From Pseudomonas sp. MRSN 12121 (GTDB lineage Bacteria > Pseudomonadota > Gammaproteobacteria > Pseudomonadales > Pseudomonadaceae), in the NCBI RefSeq assembly GCF_000931465.1, contig NZ_CP010892.1, positions 1,488,001 through 1,552,000 on the forward strand: 64,000 nt of DNA, given 5' to 3'. Shown here one piece after another: positions 9,698 through 18,616 of this stretch; positions within the stretch are counted from its first letter, which is position 1; each line of letters opens with the position of its first letter. Position numbers and translations under genes: made by a program. The notes beneath the pieces are model-generated. The model was not told where the DNA came from. It made no database searches and saw only the letters and a program-made list of their open reading frames with translations.

Positions 9698-10855
9698 TTA
9701 CTCCCCTTTGCCGCCTGCGGCTTTGTCAGTCGCCTGTGCAGGGGCCGGGTTTTTCGCTGAAACGTTGGTCGCCTCGCTGGCTTTTACTTCGACGCCAGGT
9801 CTGACGAATTGCAGCCCTTCGGTGATCACGCGATCACCGGCCTTCAGGCCGTCCTCGATCAGCCACTGGTTGCCGACGGTACGGCTGGCCTTGAGCTGAC
9901 GCAGTTCAACCTTGTTGTCCGGGCCCACCACCAGTGCGGTCGGGGTGCCTTTGAGGTCACGGGTCACGCCTTGTTGCGGGGCAAGGATCGCCGCGGCATT
10001 CACGCCGGCTTGCAGTTGCGCATGCACGAACATGCCTGGCAGCAAGGTGTGGTCCGGGTTCGGGAACACGGCGCGCAGGGTCACCGAGCCAGTGGTTTCG
10101 TCGACCGACACTTCGGAGAATTCCAGCTTGCCGTCGAGTTTGTACTGGCTGCCGTCTTCCAGGGTCAGCTTGACCTTGGCGGCGTTGTCGCCGGCCTTCT
10201 GCAGGCGGCCGCTTTCCAGCTCGCGACGCAGTTCGAGCAGTTCCACCGACGACTGGGTGACGTCGACGTAGATCGGGTCGAGTTGCTGGATGGTCGCCAT
10301 GGCATTGGTCTGGCCGTTGCTGACCAGCGCACCCTCGGTGACCGAGGAACGACCGATGCGCCCGGAGATCGGCGCCAGCACCTTGGTGTAGCGCAGGTCG
10401 ATCTGGGCACTCTGCAGCGCCGCTTCCGATTGCAGGCGGTTGGCGACGGCAGTGTCGTATTCCTGGCGGCTCACGGCCTGTTCGTCGACCAGTTGCTTGT
10501 AGCGATCGGAGATCGACTTGGTCGACTGCAGGTTGGCCTGGGCGCTCTTGAGGGTCGACTCATAGACCGACGGATCGATCTGATAGAGCTGCTGACCTTC
10601 CTTCACGTCGCCGCCTTCCTTGAACAGGCGCTTGAGAATGATGCCGTTGACCTGAGGACGCACTTCGGCGATCCGGAACGCAGTGGTGCGCCCCGGTAGC
10701 TCGGACGTCAGGGTAAAGGCCTGGGGTTGCAGGGTGACTACGCCGACCTGAGGGGCTGGCGGAGCGGGTGCCGCCTCTTCCTTTTTACATCCGCTGAGCA
10801 GCGATGCCAGGGCGACGGCAGTGACCAGAGCGGTAACAGCTGGCTTGAGTTGCAT
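9698..10855 (-). CDS. ttgA: RND efflux periplasmic adaptor lipoprotein (MexA/TtgA/EmhA type)
   Basis: 385 residues. Lipoprotein signal LASLLSGCKKEE with Cys 23. Then come the lipoyl halves (GRTTAFRIAEVRPQVNGII and RYTKVLAPISGRIGRSSV) around a coiled-coil hairpin (residues ~95-160), and a beta-barrel region. It links the inner membrane pump to the outer channel. First gene of the minus-strand operon; the promoter lies in the 264-base region shared with ttgR. Confidence 0.97.
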   Translation of the reverse strand: MQLKPAVTALVTAVALASLLSGCKKEEAAPAPPAPQVGVVTLQPQAFTLTSELPGRTTAFRIAEVRPQVNGIILKRLFKEGGDVKEGQQLYQIDPSVYESTLKSAQANLQSTKSISDRYKQLVDEQAVSRQEYDTAVANRLQSEAALQSAQIDLRYTKVLAPISGRIGRSSVTEGALVSNGQTNAMATIQQLDPIYVDVTQSSVELLELRRELESGRLQKAGDNAAKVKLTLEDGSQYKLDGKLEFSEVSVDETTGSVTLRAVFPNPDHTLLPGMFVHAQLQAGVNAAAILAPQQGVTRDLKGTPTALVVGPDNKVELRQLKASRTVGNQWLIEDGLKAGDRVITEGLQFVRPGVEVKASEATNVSAKNPAPAQATDKAAGGKGE

Positions 10856-10946
10856 GAAGATCCTCGGGTCAGGCGCGCAAAATGCGCACTCGAAAAGTGG
10901 AAAGGTAAAAAACGGGCGCTGAGTGGATAAGTAGCTTGCTAAGGAA

Positions 10947-10976
10947 TATACTTACGTTCATGGTTGTTTGTAAATA
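10947..10976. promoter_or_regulatory. Probable TtgR operator
   Basis: On the minus strand this reads TATTTACAAACAACCATGAA followed by CGTAAGTATA, an imperfect palindrome with TATTTAC and GTAAGTATA ends. It closely resembles the TtgR operator known from P. putida ttgA-ttgR. It sits about 90 bases upstream of ttgA and 145 upstream of ttgR, where a repressor would cover both divergent promoters. The function is inferred from this likeness. Confidence 0.8.
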
Positions 10977-11119
10977 CCTTGGCGGTGTACCCATTCGGTT
11001 ACAAAAGCCGTTGCAAGGATTGAATTGTAGGCTGGCTAAACGGCACCCGAGATGCCGTTCCACATTTATTCAGATGGGCTTCATGCATCGTTGAAGCATC
11101 CTGATCGAGGTTTACTGCC

Positions 11120-11752
11120 ATGGTCCGTCGTACCAAAGAGGAAGCTCAAGAAACCCGCAAACAGATACTCGAGGCGGCCGAAAAAGCCTTCTACGAGCGC
11201 GGTGTGGCGCGTACCACCCTGGCGGATATCGCGGCCCTGGCGGGGGTGACGCGCGGGGCCATCTATTGGCATTTCAGCAACAAGGCGGACCTGGTGCAGG
11301 CCATGCTCGACACCTTGCGCGAGCCACTGGACGAAATGGCCAGGGCCAGCGAGGACGAAGAAGAGATCGATCCGCTGGGATGCATGCGCAAGCTGCTGGT
11401 TCATTTGTTTCATCAAATTGCCCTGGACCCGAAAACCCGACGCATTAATGAGATTCTGTTTCACAAGTGCGAATTCACCGATGAAATGTGCGACTTGCGG
11501 CGCCAGCGTCGTGCGGCCAGCCTGGATTGCAACGTGCATATCGAGCTGGCATTGCGCAACGCCGTGAGACGGGGACAGCTTCCCGAGAATCTCGATACGG
11601 CCCGTGCGGCCATCAGTATCCATGCCTATATTGACGGCATTCTTTATCAGTGGCTGTTGGCGCCGGACAGTTTCGAACTCCATAAGGAAGCGGAGCGCTG
11701 GATCGATACCGGATTGGACATGCTGCGCCTGAGTCCCAGCCTGCGTAATTGA
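11120..11752 (+). CDS. ttgR: TetR-family repressor of the efflux operon (TtgR/MexR2/EmhR type)
   Basis: 210 residues, as for TtgR. The N-terminal TetR helix-turn-helix is plain ([28 protein letters not shown], then [14 protein letters not shown]), followed by the drug-binding all-helical domain ([18 protein letters not shown]). Divergent from ttgABC. Known family members release DNA when aromatic antibiotics, flavonoids or solvents bind, which turns on the pump and the regulator itself. Confidence 0.95.
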   Translation: MVRRTKEEAQETRKQILEAAEKAFYERGVARTTLADIAALAGVTRGAIYWHFSNKADLVQAMLDTLREPLDEMARASEDEEEIDPLGCMRKLLVHLFHQIALDPKTRRINEILFHKCEFTDEMCDLRRQRRAASLDCNVHIELALRNAVRRGQLPENLDTARAAISIHAYIDGILYQWLLAPDSFELHKEAERWIDTGLDMLRLSPSLRN

Positions 11753-11914
11753 GACAAAATGCGGAATTACTTCTGCGGATGTCAACGTTTGCGCGTTATA
11801 TAGCTCGATGTTTCATGCGTGACGATTCACCGGGATGCCTTTATATACGTGGCGACTTTATCTTGATAGATAGCGAGCTACGGATTTTGTAGGGAAATTG
11901 TTGCGAGTGTGTGA

Positions 11915-12802
11915 ATGAGTGTAGGGACCGCGGCTTACAAGGGCGCTGAGCAACCTGTCAAAGGTATCGCGTTGATTTGCCTGGCGGTCCTGCTGTTCGC
12001 CAGTCACGACACCCTGTCCAAATACCTGTCCGGGTTCTACCCCATCGTCATGGTGGTCTGGGCCCGGTATGTGGTGCACACGTTGCTGATGCTGGTGGTC
12101 TTCGTGCCCCGCAGCGGGTTCTCCGCGGTGGTGCGCACCAAGCGCCCGGGCCTGCAATTATTACGTGCCTTATGCCTGATCGGCACCAGCCTGTTTTTCA
12201 CCACCGGCCTGCGCTACATCCCCCTGGCCGAAGCCACTGCGGTCAACTTCCTCGCTCCGCTGCTGGTCACCGCGTTGTCCGTGCCGCTGCTGGGCGAGCG
12301 GGTGAGCCGTGGCCAGTGGCTGGCGGTGCTGGCCGGGTTCATCGGCGTGCTGATCGTGATCCGCCCGGGCGGTGCGCTGTTCACCCCGGCGATCCTGCTG
12401 CCGTTGTGCTCGGCGCTGTGTTTCGGCTTCTACCAGTTGCTCACTCGCAAGCTCAGCGGGATCGACAGCCCGACCACCAGCAACTTCCTCACCGGCATCC
12501 TCAACAGCTTGATCATGAGCGCCGCGCTGCCGTTCTTCTGGAGCACGCCGAGCCTGTGGCACGGCCTGTTCATGATCGGCCTCGGTACTTGCGGCATGCT
12601 CGGGCACTTGCTGCTGACCCAGGCGTTCCGCCATGCCGCGCCGGCGATGCTGGCGCCTTTCAGCTACGGACAGATCCTGTTCGCCGGCCTGTATGGCTAC
12701 CTGATCTTCGATCACACCCCGGACAGCTTCGGCATCGTCGGCATCGCGGTGATCTGCTTCAGCGGCCTGGCCGTGGCCTGGGGCCAGCGCAAACGCAGTT
12801 GA
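11915..12802 (+). CDS. DMT superfamily EamA transporter
   Basis: 295 residues with about ten hydrophobic segments and two EamA repeats (first ending near residue 135, second from GIDSPTTSNFLTGIL onward). EAMA family proteins export amino acids, nucleosides or other small metabolites. The sequence QPVKGIALICLAVLLFASHDTLSKYL is a typical start. Single gene after ttgR, with a 162-base AT-richer gap before it that must hold its promoter. Substrate unknown. Confidence 0.85.
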   Translation: MSVGTAAYKGAEQPVKGIALICLAVLLFASHDTLSKYLSGFYPIVMVVWARYVVHTLLMLVVFVPRSGFSAVVRTKRPGLQLLRALCLIGTSLFFTTGLRYIPLAEATAVNFLAPLLVTALSVPLLGERVSRGQWLAVLAGFIGVLIVIRPGGALFTPAILLPLCSALCFGFYQLLTRKLSGIDSPTTSNFLTGILNSLIMSAALPFFWSTPSLWHGLFMIGLGTCGMLGHLLLTQAFRHAAPAMLAPFSYGQILFAGLYGYLIFDHTPDSFGIVGIAVICFSGLAVAWGQRKRS

Positions 12803-12963
12803 GCGCCCGGCGCCTGCACCGAACGCCGCACCATCTCCTACACTCGATTCACGCTTCGGCCCGATGACGAAGCCATCCATCCCGGGGCAGGGCCAGGCGC
12901 CCGCCCGGGCAGTCCGGCCGCGCTGGCATGGGCGCGCGTCGAGGTGAATGCGAGGAACAGCCC

Positions 12964-13662
12964 GTGAACAAAATTTACCCGAGTGCCGAATCCGCACTGC
13001 AAGGCCTGGTCGAGGATGGCATGACCCTCGCCGTCGGTGGCTTCGGCCTGTGCGGCATTCCGGAAGCGCTGATCGCTGCCCTGCGTGACAGCGGCAAGCG
13101 CGAGCTGACCGTGATCAGCAACAACGCCGGTGTCGATGGCTTTGGCCTGGGCCAGCTGTTGAGCACCCGGCAGATCCGCAAAATGATTTCTTCCTATGTC
13201 GGCGAGAACAAGGAGTTCGAGCGCCAGTACCTGGCCGGCGAACTGGAGCTGGAGTTCACCCCGCAGGGCACCCTGGCCGAGAAGCTGCGGGCTGGCGGTG
13301 CCGGTATCCCGGCGTTTTTCACCCGCACCGGCTACGGCACCCTGGTGGCCGAGGGCAAGGAGACCCGCGAGTTCGACGGCGAGTGGTACGTGATGGAGCG
13401 TTCGCTGCGGGCCGATGTCGCCCTGGTCAAGGCCTGGAAGGCCGACCGGTCCGGCAACCTGCTGTTCAGCAAGACCGCGCGCAACTTCAATCCGCTGGCG
13501 GCGATGGCGGCCCGGGTCTGTGTGGTGGAAGTGGAGGAGATCGTCGAGACCGGTGCGCTGGACGCCGACCAGATCCACCTGCCCGGCATCTATGTGCAGC
13601 GCCTGGTGCTGAACGCCACACCGGAAAAACGCATCGAACAACGCACCGTACGGAGTGCCTGA
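12964..13662 (+). CDS. scoA: 3-oxoacid CoA-transferase subunit A
   Basis: 232 residues from the GTG at 12964 ([20 protein letters not shown]). The CoA-binding loop [13 protein letters not shown] is near the N-terminus, and [25 protein letters not shown] is the usual SCOT A-chain segment. With subunit B it moves CoA from succinyl-CoA to acetoacetate or a similar 3-oxoacid. The size fits ScoA/AtoD better than PcaI. An in-frame ATG at 12928 exists but has no good ribosome site. Confidence 0.92.
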   Translation: MNKIYPSAESALQGLVEDGMTLAVGGFGLCGIPEALIAALRDSGKRELTVISNNAGVDGFGLGQLLSTRQIRKMISSYVGENKEFERQYLAGELELEFTPQGTLAEKLRAGGAGIPAFFTRTGYGTLVAEGKETREFDGEWYVMERSLRADVALVKAWKADRSGNLLFSKTARNFNPLAAMAARVCVVEVEEIVETGALDADQIHLPGIYVQRLVLNATPEKRIEQRTVRSA

Positions 13663-13664
13663 CC

Positions 13665-14294
13665 ATGGCCTGGACTCGTGAAGAAATGGCGCAACGCGCC
13701 GCCCGGGAACTGCAGGACGGCTTCTACGTCAACCTCGGCATCGGCCTGCCGACCCTGGTGGCCAACTACATCCCCGCGGGCATGGACGTCTGGTTGCAGA
13801 GCGAGAACGGCCTGCTCGGCATTGGCCCGTTTCCGCTGGAAAACGAGGTCAACCCGGACCTGATCAACGCCGGCAAGCAGACCATCACCACCTTGCCCGG
13901 CAGCAGCTTTTTCAACAGCGCCGACTCCTTCGCCATGATTCGTGGCGGGCATATCAACCTGTCGATCCTCGGCGCGATGCAGGTATCGAGGAGCGGCGAC
14001 CTGGCCAACTGGATGATCCCCGGCAAGATGGTCAAGGGCATGGGCGGGGCGATGGACCTGGTGGCCGGGGTGAAGCGGGTGGTGGTCTTGATGGAGCACA
14101 CCGCCAAGGGCGGCGCGCATAAATTGCTGGAGCAGTGTGACCTGCCGTTGACCGGTGTCGGCGTGGTGGATCGGATCATCACCGACCTGGCGGTGCTGGA
14201 TGTGACTGCGCAGGGGTTCAAGCTGGTCGAGCTGGCCGCCGGCGTCGGTTTCGACGAGCTGCAGGCCGCTACCGGCAGTGCGATCGTTCGCTGA
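13665..14294 (+). CDS. scoB: 3-oxoacid CoA-transferase subunit B
   Basis: 209 residues; starts 2 bases after scoA, so the subunits are made together. The catalytic Glu is at residue 47 in [11 protein letters not shown], and the CoA contact [20 protein letters not shown] is present. The pair may serve acetoacetate use. A role in 3-oxoadipate activation is possible, since pcaDC lie 12 kb away, but the subunit sizes argue against it. Confidence 0.92.
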   Translation: MAWTREEMAQRAARELQDGFYVNLGIGLPTLVANYIPAGMDVWLQSENGLLGIGPFPLENEVNPDLINAGKQTITTLPGSSFFNSADSFAMIRGGHINLSILGAMQVSRSGDLANWMIPGKMVKGMGGAMDLVAGVKRVVVLMEHTAKGGAHKLLEQCDLPLTGVGVVDRIITDLAVLDVTAQGFKLVELAAGVGFDELQAATGSAIVR

Positions 14295-14336
14295 CGGGGT
14301 TTCGTTTGATTGCACAGGATGGCGATCAACTCGGGG

Positions 14337-14368
14337 ATCGCTATCGCGAGCAAGCTTCGCTCCTACAG
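14337..14368. repeat. Single REP arm
   Basis: One arm of the common palindrome family (ATCGCGAGCAAGCTTCGCTC, then CTACAG). No inverted partner lies nearby. Located just after scoB and before its terminator. Confidence 0.85.
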
Positions 14369-14381
14369 AAAAGCGGGCAGT

Positions 14382-14416
14382 AAAAAGCCCCGGACTCGCG
14401 AGAGCCGGGGCTTTTT
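14382..14416. terminator. Bidirectional terminator between scoB and the OYE gene
   Basis: AAAAAGCCCCGG, then CTCGCGAG, then CCGGGGCTTTTT: a strong GC stem with A and T flanks. It serves both the scoAB transcript and the convergent minus-strand operon, whose stop is at 14429. Confidence 0.93.
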
Positions 14417-14428
14417 CAGGGCAGCGGG

Positions 14429-15478
14429 TTACAGCGTCGGGTAGTCGATGTAGCCGACCGGGCCCTTGGCGTAGAACAGCTCGGGGCGTGCGTCGTTCAG
14501 CGGCGCATCGGCCTTCAGGCGAGCCGGCAGGTCCGGGTTGGCGATGAACGGCACACCAAAGGCCACGGCGTCGGCCTTGCCGCTGGCCAGCCAGGCGTTG
14601 GCGCTGTCCTTGGTGAAGCGTTCGTTGGCGATGTAGGGGCCGCCGAAGGCTTCCTTGAGCTGCGGGCCGAGGCTGTCGGCGCCTTCTTTCTCGCGGGCGC
14701 AGATAAAGGCGATACCGCGCTTGCCCAGCTCGCGGGCGACGTAGGTGAAGGTTTCCGCCAGGTTGGCGTCGCCCATGTCATGGGAGTCGGCCCGTGGCGA
14801 CAGGTGTACGCCGACACGGCCGGCGCCCCAGACTTCGATGGCCGCATCGGTCACTTCCAGCAGCAGGCGGGCGCGGTTCTCCAGGGAGCCGCCGTACTGG
14901 TCGGTGCGCTGGTTGGTGGAGCTTTGCAGGAACTGGTCGAGCAGGTAACCGTTGGCGCCGTGGATCTCCACGCCGTCGAAGCCGGCGGCCTTGGCGTTTT
15001 CCGCGCCGACCCGGTAAGCGTCGACGATGTCGGCGATCTCAGCGGTTTCCAGGGCGCGCGGGGTCGGATAGTCGGCCAGCGGGCGCACCAGGCTGACGTG
15101 GCCCTTGGGCTGGATGGCGCTCGGCGCGACCGGCGCTTCGCCGTTCAGGTAGCTCGGGTGGGAAATCCGCCCGACGTGCCACAGCTGCAAGAAGATCTTG
15201 CCGCCGGCGCCGTGGATGGCCTTGGTCACGTTGCTCCAGCCACGAACCTGGTCGTTGGACCAGATGCCCGGGGTGTCCGGGTAGCCGACGCCCATCGGGG
15301 TCACCGAAGTGGCCTCGCTGAGGATCAGGCCGGCGGAAGCGCGCTGCACGTAGTACTCGGCCATCAGCGAGTTGGGCACGCGGCCCTCGTCGGCGCGGCA
15401 GCGCGTCAGCGGCGCCATGATGATGCGGTTGGCCAGCTCGAGGTCGCCCAGCTTGATCGGGTCGAAAATAGTCGTCAT
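14429..15478 (-). CDS. Old yellow enzyme family NADH:flavin oxidoreductase (XenB/NemA type)
   Basis: 349 residues, equal to XenB/NemA length. FMN barrel start MTTIFDPIKLGDLELANRIIMAPLTRCRA, catalytic region GFDGVEIHGANGYLLDQFLQSSTNQRTDQYGGS with the His/Asn pair, and the tail GPVGYIDYPTL. These enzymes reduce activated alkenes, nitrate esters, nitroaromatics and N-ethylmaleimide using NAD(P)H. Last gene of an arsR-MFS-OYE operon (26-base gap), so probably induced by an electrophile sensed by the ArsR protein. An in-frame extension upstream to 15769 overlaps the MFS gene and is not used. Confidence 0.93.
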   Translation of the reverse strand: MTTIFDPIKLGDLELANRIIMAPLTRCRADEGRVPNSLMAEYYVQRASAGLILSEATSVTPMGVGYPDTPGIWSNDQVRGWSNVTKAIHGAGGKIFLQLWHVGRISHPSYLNGEAPVAPSAIQPKGHVSLVRPLADYPTPRALETAEIADIVDAYRVGAENAKAAGFDGVEIHGANGYLLDQFLQSSTNQRTDQYGGSLENRARLLLEVTDAAIEVWGAGRVGVHLSPRADSHDMGDANLAETFTYVARELGKRGIAFICAREKEGADSLGPQLKEAFGGPYIANERFTKDSANAWLASGKADAVAFGVPFIANPDLPARLKADAPLNDARPELFYAKGPVGYIDYPTL

Positions 15479-15504
15479 GGAATACACCTTCTTCAGGGAA
15501 CGTA

Positions 15505-16671
15505 TCAGTGGGTCGCAGGAGCCAGTTCGGCATTGCCGCCCTGGCGAAAGGTAATCAGCGTCACCAGCAGGGCCAGGATCGCCAGCGCGCCGGCCGCCAG
15601 CGGCACGCTGGCCAGGCCGTAGCCGTGGGCGATGACGCTGCCGCCGACCCAGGCGCCCAGGGCGTTGCCGATGTTGAAGGCGCCGATGTTCAGCGTGGAC
15701 ACCAGGTTCGGCGCGGCCTGTCCGAAGGTCACCACGTTGACCTGCAGGGCCGGAACCGCGGCGAAACAAGCGGTGGCCCAGAGGAACAGGGTGAGTTCGG
15801 CAGGGACCAGCGCGACGCTGGTCCAGCTCAGCACGGAGCTGGTTACGGCCATGGCGATCAGCACGCCGACCAGGGTGCCCGAGAGGCTCTTGTCCGCCAG
15901 CTTGCCGCCGATGATGTTGCCCAGGGTCAGGCCCAGGCCGATCAGCACCAGGGTCCAGGTCACGCCGTGGGGCGAAACGCCGGTCACTTCGCCGAGCAGC
16001 GGGGCGACATAGGTGAACAGGGTGAACACCGAGGCGGCGAACAGCGCGGTCATGCTCAGCGACAGCCAGATCCCGGCGCCCTTGAGAGCGATCAGTTCCG
16101 AGCGCATGTCGAGCTTCTCTTCATCGCGCTTGGCCGGCAGGAAGCGGATCAGGCCGATCAGGGCGACCACGCCGATCAGGGTCACCGCCCAGAAGGTCGA
16201 GCGCCAGCCGGCCTGCTGACCCAGGGCGGTGCCCAGCGGCACGCCGAGGACGTTGGCCAGGGTCAGGCCGGTGAACATCAGGGCCACGGCGGAGGCGCGC
16301 TTGTTGGCGGGCACCAGATTGGCCGCTACCACCGAACCGATACCAAAGAAGGCGCCGTGGCACAGTGCCGTGACCACACGGGCGAACATCAGCACGTTGT
16401 AGTCACTGGCCAGGGCGCATAAAAGGTTGCCGACAATGAAAATCCCCATCAACGCTACCAGCGCGGCCTTGCGTGGCAGCCTGGCGGTGGCCAGGGCCAT
16501 GAACGGCGCGCCGATGGCCACGCCCAGGGCATAGCCGGTCACCAGCCAGCCGGCGCCGGGAATCGACACACCGAGATCGGCCGCCACCTCGGGCAACAGG
16601 CCCATGATGACGAACTCGGTGGTGCCGATGGCGAAGGCGCTCAAGGCCAGGATGAGGAGCGAGAGGGGCAT
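15505..16671 (-). CDS. MFS transporter, drug/sugar efflux (AraJ/DHA1) type
   Basis: 388 residues with twelve hydrophobic segments. The start FAIGTTEFVIMGLLPEVAADLGVSIPGAGWLVTGYALG is diagnostic of the AraJ/YdhP DHA1 exporters. Motif A-like ATARLPRKAALV follows TM2. It sits between the ArsR regulator (13-base gap) and an OYE reductase, so it likely exports the compound, or a product of it, that triggers the regulator. Substrate not known. Confidence 0.9.
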   Translation of the reverse strand: MPLSLLILALSAFAIGTTEFVIMGLLPEVAADLGVSIPGAGWLVTGYALGVAIGAPFMALATARLPRKAALVALMGIFIVGNLLCALASDYNVLMFARVVTALCHGAFFGIGSVVAANLVPANKRASAVALMFTGLTLANVLGVPLGTALGQQAGWRSTFWAVTLIGVVALIGLIRFLPAKRDEEKLDMRSELIALKGAGIWLSLSMTALFAASVFTLFTYVAPLLGEVTGVSPHGVTWTLVLIGLGLTLGNIIGGKLADKSLSGTLVGVLIAMAVTSSVLSWTSVALVPAELTLFLWATACFAAVPALQVNVVTFGQAAPNLVSTLNIGAFNIGNALGAWVGGSVIAHGYGLASVPLAAGALAILALLVTLITFRQGGNAELAPATH

Positions 16672-16684
16672 TGTCGGGTCCTTG

Positions 16685-16999
16685 TCAGGGCTGGTTGCCG
16701 AGTTCTTTGATGAGGGCGTCGAGGGCGGCTTGGATCACGTCTTCGTTGCGTTTGAAAAAATGCCACTGGCCGGCTTTCTGGCTGCTGATCAGGCCGGCCC
16801 GTTGCAGGGTCGCCAGGTGGGCGGACACGGTCGACTGCGACAGGCCGCAGCGTTGGTCGATCTGTCCGGCGCAGATGCCGTATTCATGGTTGTGGGTCTG
16901 TTCGGGGAACTGGACCTTGGGGTCCTTGAGCCAGATCAGGATGTCTCGCCGTACTGGGTGCGCCAGGGCTTTTATTATTTCGTCGAGGTCGATGGACAT
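16685..16999 (-). CDS. ArsR-family transcriptional regulator
   Basis: 104 residues from the ATG at 16999 (MSIDLDEIIKALAHPVRRDILIWLK). The winged helix is clear, with recognition helix GLSQSTVSAHLATLQRAGLI and wing KAGQWHFFKRNE. One Cys in YGICAGQIDQRCG and another before the recognition helix may be sensory, but the classic metal motif ELCVCDL is absent, so a non-metal or redox/electrophile signal is likely. First gene of its operon and preceded by palindromes, so probably autorepressing. Confidence 0.9.
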   Translation of the reverse strand: MSIDLDEIIKALAHPVRRDILIWLKDPKVQFPEQTHNHEYGICAGQIDQRCGLSQSTVSAHLATLQRAGLISSQKAGQWHFFKRNEDVIQAALDALIKELGNQP

Positions 17000-17024
17000 G
17001 TCGGTGCTCGTATTCCGTAAAACG

Positions 17025-17125
17025 TTATATCGCGATGAGGCGAACTTTAAATCGCTATTTCGCGATATACCAATATGATTTTGATCTGAGATCAGTATGA
17101 ATCGGTATATCGGGTTATAACGATA
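17025..17125. promoter_or_regulatory. AT-rich operator/promoter region with TATCGCGATA-like palindromes
   Basis: ATATCGCGAT at 17027-17036, ATCGCTATTTCGCGATAT at 17051-17068 and TATATCGGGTTATAACGATAT at 17105-17125 repeat the same half sites. The region is far more AT-rich than its surroundings and lies between arsR and acpH. It fits an ArsR operator array controlling the minus-strand operon, possibly overlapping the acpH promoter. Confidence 0.7.
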
Positions 17126-17152
17126 TGTGGGGCGCAGTGCTAAGCTGCGCGG

Positions 17153-17734
17153 ATGAATTATCTCGCACATCTGCACCTCGGCGGCCAGCGCCCCGGTCAA
17201 TTACTCGGCAGTCTGTATGGCGACTTCGTCAAAGGGCGCCTGCAAGGCCAGTTCACCCCGGAAATCGAGGCGGCGATCCAGCTGCATCGCAGCATCGACC
17301 TGTTTACCGATAGCCATCCGCTGGTGGGGGAGTCGCTGTCGCGTTTTTCCCTGACCCGTCGGCGTTATGCCGGGATCGTGCTGGACGTGTTTTTCGACCA
17401 CTGCCTGGCCCGGGACTGGGCGTTGTATGCCGACCGGCCGCTGGCGCTGTTCACCTCGGACGTGTACCGCGTGCTGGCCGCCGAACCGCAATTGCCCGGG
17501 CGCCTGGCGCAGATCGCGCCGCATATGGCGGCTCATGACTGGCTGGGTTCCTACCGCGAGTTCGACGTCCTGGAGCAGGTGCTGCGAGGCATTGCCCGGC
17601 GCCTGTCACGTCCGGAGGAACTGGCGGCGGCGATGGGCGAGCTGAAGCGGCTGTATCAGCCGCTGAGTGAGGATTTCCGGGTGTTCTACCCGCAGTTGCA
17701 GGCATTCGCCGCGCAGCATGTCCCTGCCGTGTAG
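17153..17734 (+). CDS. acpH: Acyl carrier protein phosphodiesterase
   Basis: 193 residues, the AcpH length. MNYLAHLHLGGQRPGQLLGSLYGDFVKG and the helix IQLHRSIDLFTDSHP and VFFDHCLARDW supply the His/Asp residues of the HD-like metal site. The enzyme removes the 4-phosphopantetheine group from holo-ACP. Stands alone. The TAG stop lies inside the first arm of a REP element (GTGTAGGAGCGAG), so the repeat supplies the end of the gene. Confidence 0.9.
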   Translation: MNYLAHLHLGGQRPGQLLGSLYGDFVKGRLQGQFTPEIEAAIQLHRSIDLFTDSHPLVGESLSRFSLTRRRYAGIVLDVFFDHCLARDWALYADRPLALFTSDVYRVLAAEPQLPGRLAQIAPHMAAHDWLGSYREFDVLEQVLRGIARRLSRPEELAAAMGELKRLYQPLSEDFRVFYPQLQAFAAQHVPAV

Positions 17735-17808
17735 GAGCGAGCTTGCTCGCGATGAGGCCCTTGACGGCGGCTCAGGGCTCAAGGTTTTTCGCGAGCAACC
17801 TCGCTCCA
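17730..17808. repeat. REP doublet at the acpH stop
   Basis: Left arm TGTAGGAGCGAGCTTGCTCG from 17730 and right arm TTCGCGAGCAACCTCGCTCC to 17807 are imperfect inverted copies. The left arm contains the TAG stop of acpH. Between two convergent genes (acpH and olsA). Confidence 0.88.
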
Positions 17809-17821
17809 GCGGGGGCAGGGT

Positions 17822-18616
17822 TCAGGCGGCAATCAGATCGCCGCTACGAGCCGGTTCGGCCGGCTGGGCGATATCGCCGAACAGCACCTTCTGCACCGCC
17901 TGCTGCGCCTGGAACGCCAGCGCGGCGCGCTCCTGGCCCTGGCAGGCAATCGGCTTGAGCAGGTGGATCTCCACTCGGCCCTGATCGTTGGCGAACAGGC
18001 GCATCAGGTGCGACAGCAGGTCGTCGTCGCCAACGAAGGGCGCCAGCGGGTCGATATCGCCATCGCGCAGGTAACGAATCGCCACCGGTTGCAACGCCAC
18101 CTCGGCCTCGATGGCGCTGGCCAGCAGGCGACCGTGGAAGGTGCGCAGGCTGCGACCGTCGGTGGTGGTGCCCTCGGGGAACATCAGCAGCGGGTGGGTC
18201 TGCTGCAGGTGGCGGGTCATCTGCTTGCGGATCAACTGGCTGTCGCCCGCACCGCGCCGGATGAACAGGCTGCCAGCCTTGGCGGCCAGCCAGCCGGCGA
18301 CCGGCCAGGTGCGCACTTCGGCCTTGGACAGGAACGACAGCGGCGTCAGGGCGCCCAGCAAGGGGATATCGGTCCAGGACACGTGATTGCTGACCCACAG
18401 CATCGGCTGTTTCGGCAATTCGCCATGCACCGTCACGGCGAAGGGCAGGGCGTTGCTCAGGCGCGCCATGAAAAAACGCGACCAGCGCTGGCGCCGGACC
18501 ATGGAATGGGCAATGCCCAGGCGCTCGAACACGCCGAAGATGCTGGCCATGCTCAGGCCCAGCGCCACCACCAGCAGCACCCGGGCGATCCGCCCGTAGA
18601 CCCGTAGCCGGCGCAT
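17822..18616 (-). CDS. olsA: Lyso-ornithine lipid O-acyltransferase (PlsC-like)
   Basis: 264 residues. One N-terminal membrane segment (RIARVLLVVALGLSMASIFG) then the acyltransferase motifs NHVSWTDIPLL (HX4D), GSLFIRRG and FPEGTTTDG, and LQPVAIRYL. It adds the second acyl chain to lyso-ornithine lipid, giving ornithine lipid, a phosphorus-free membrane lipid. The ATG shares its A with the olsB stop (TAATG), so translation is coupled. Confidence 0.92.
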   Translation of the reverse strand: MRRLRVYGRIARVLLVVALGLSMASIFGVFERLGIAHSMVRRQRWSRFFMARLSNALPFAVTVHGELPKQPMLWVSNHVSWTDIPLLGALTPLSFLSKAEVRTWPVAGWLAAKAGSLFIRRGAGDSQLIRKQMTRHLQQTHPLLMFPEGTTTDGRSLRTFHGRLLASAIEAEVALQPVAIRYLRDGDIDPLAPFVGDDDLLSHLMRLFANDQGRVEIHLLKPIACQGQERAALAFQAQQAVQKVLFGDIAQPAEPARSGDLIAA

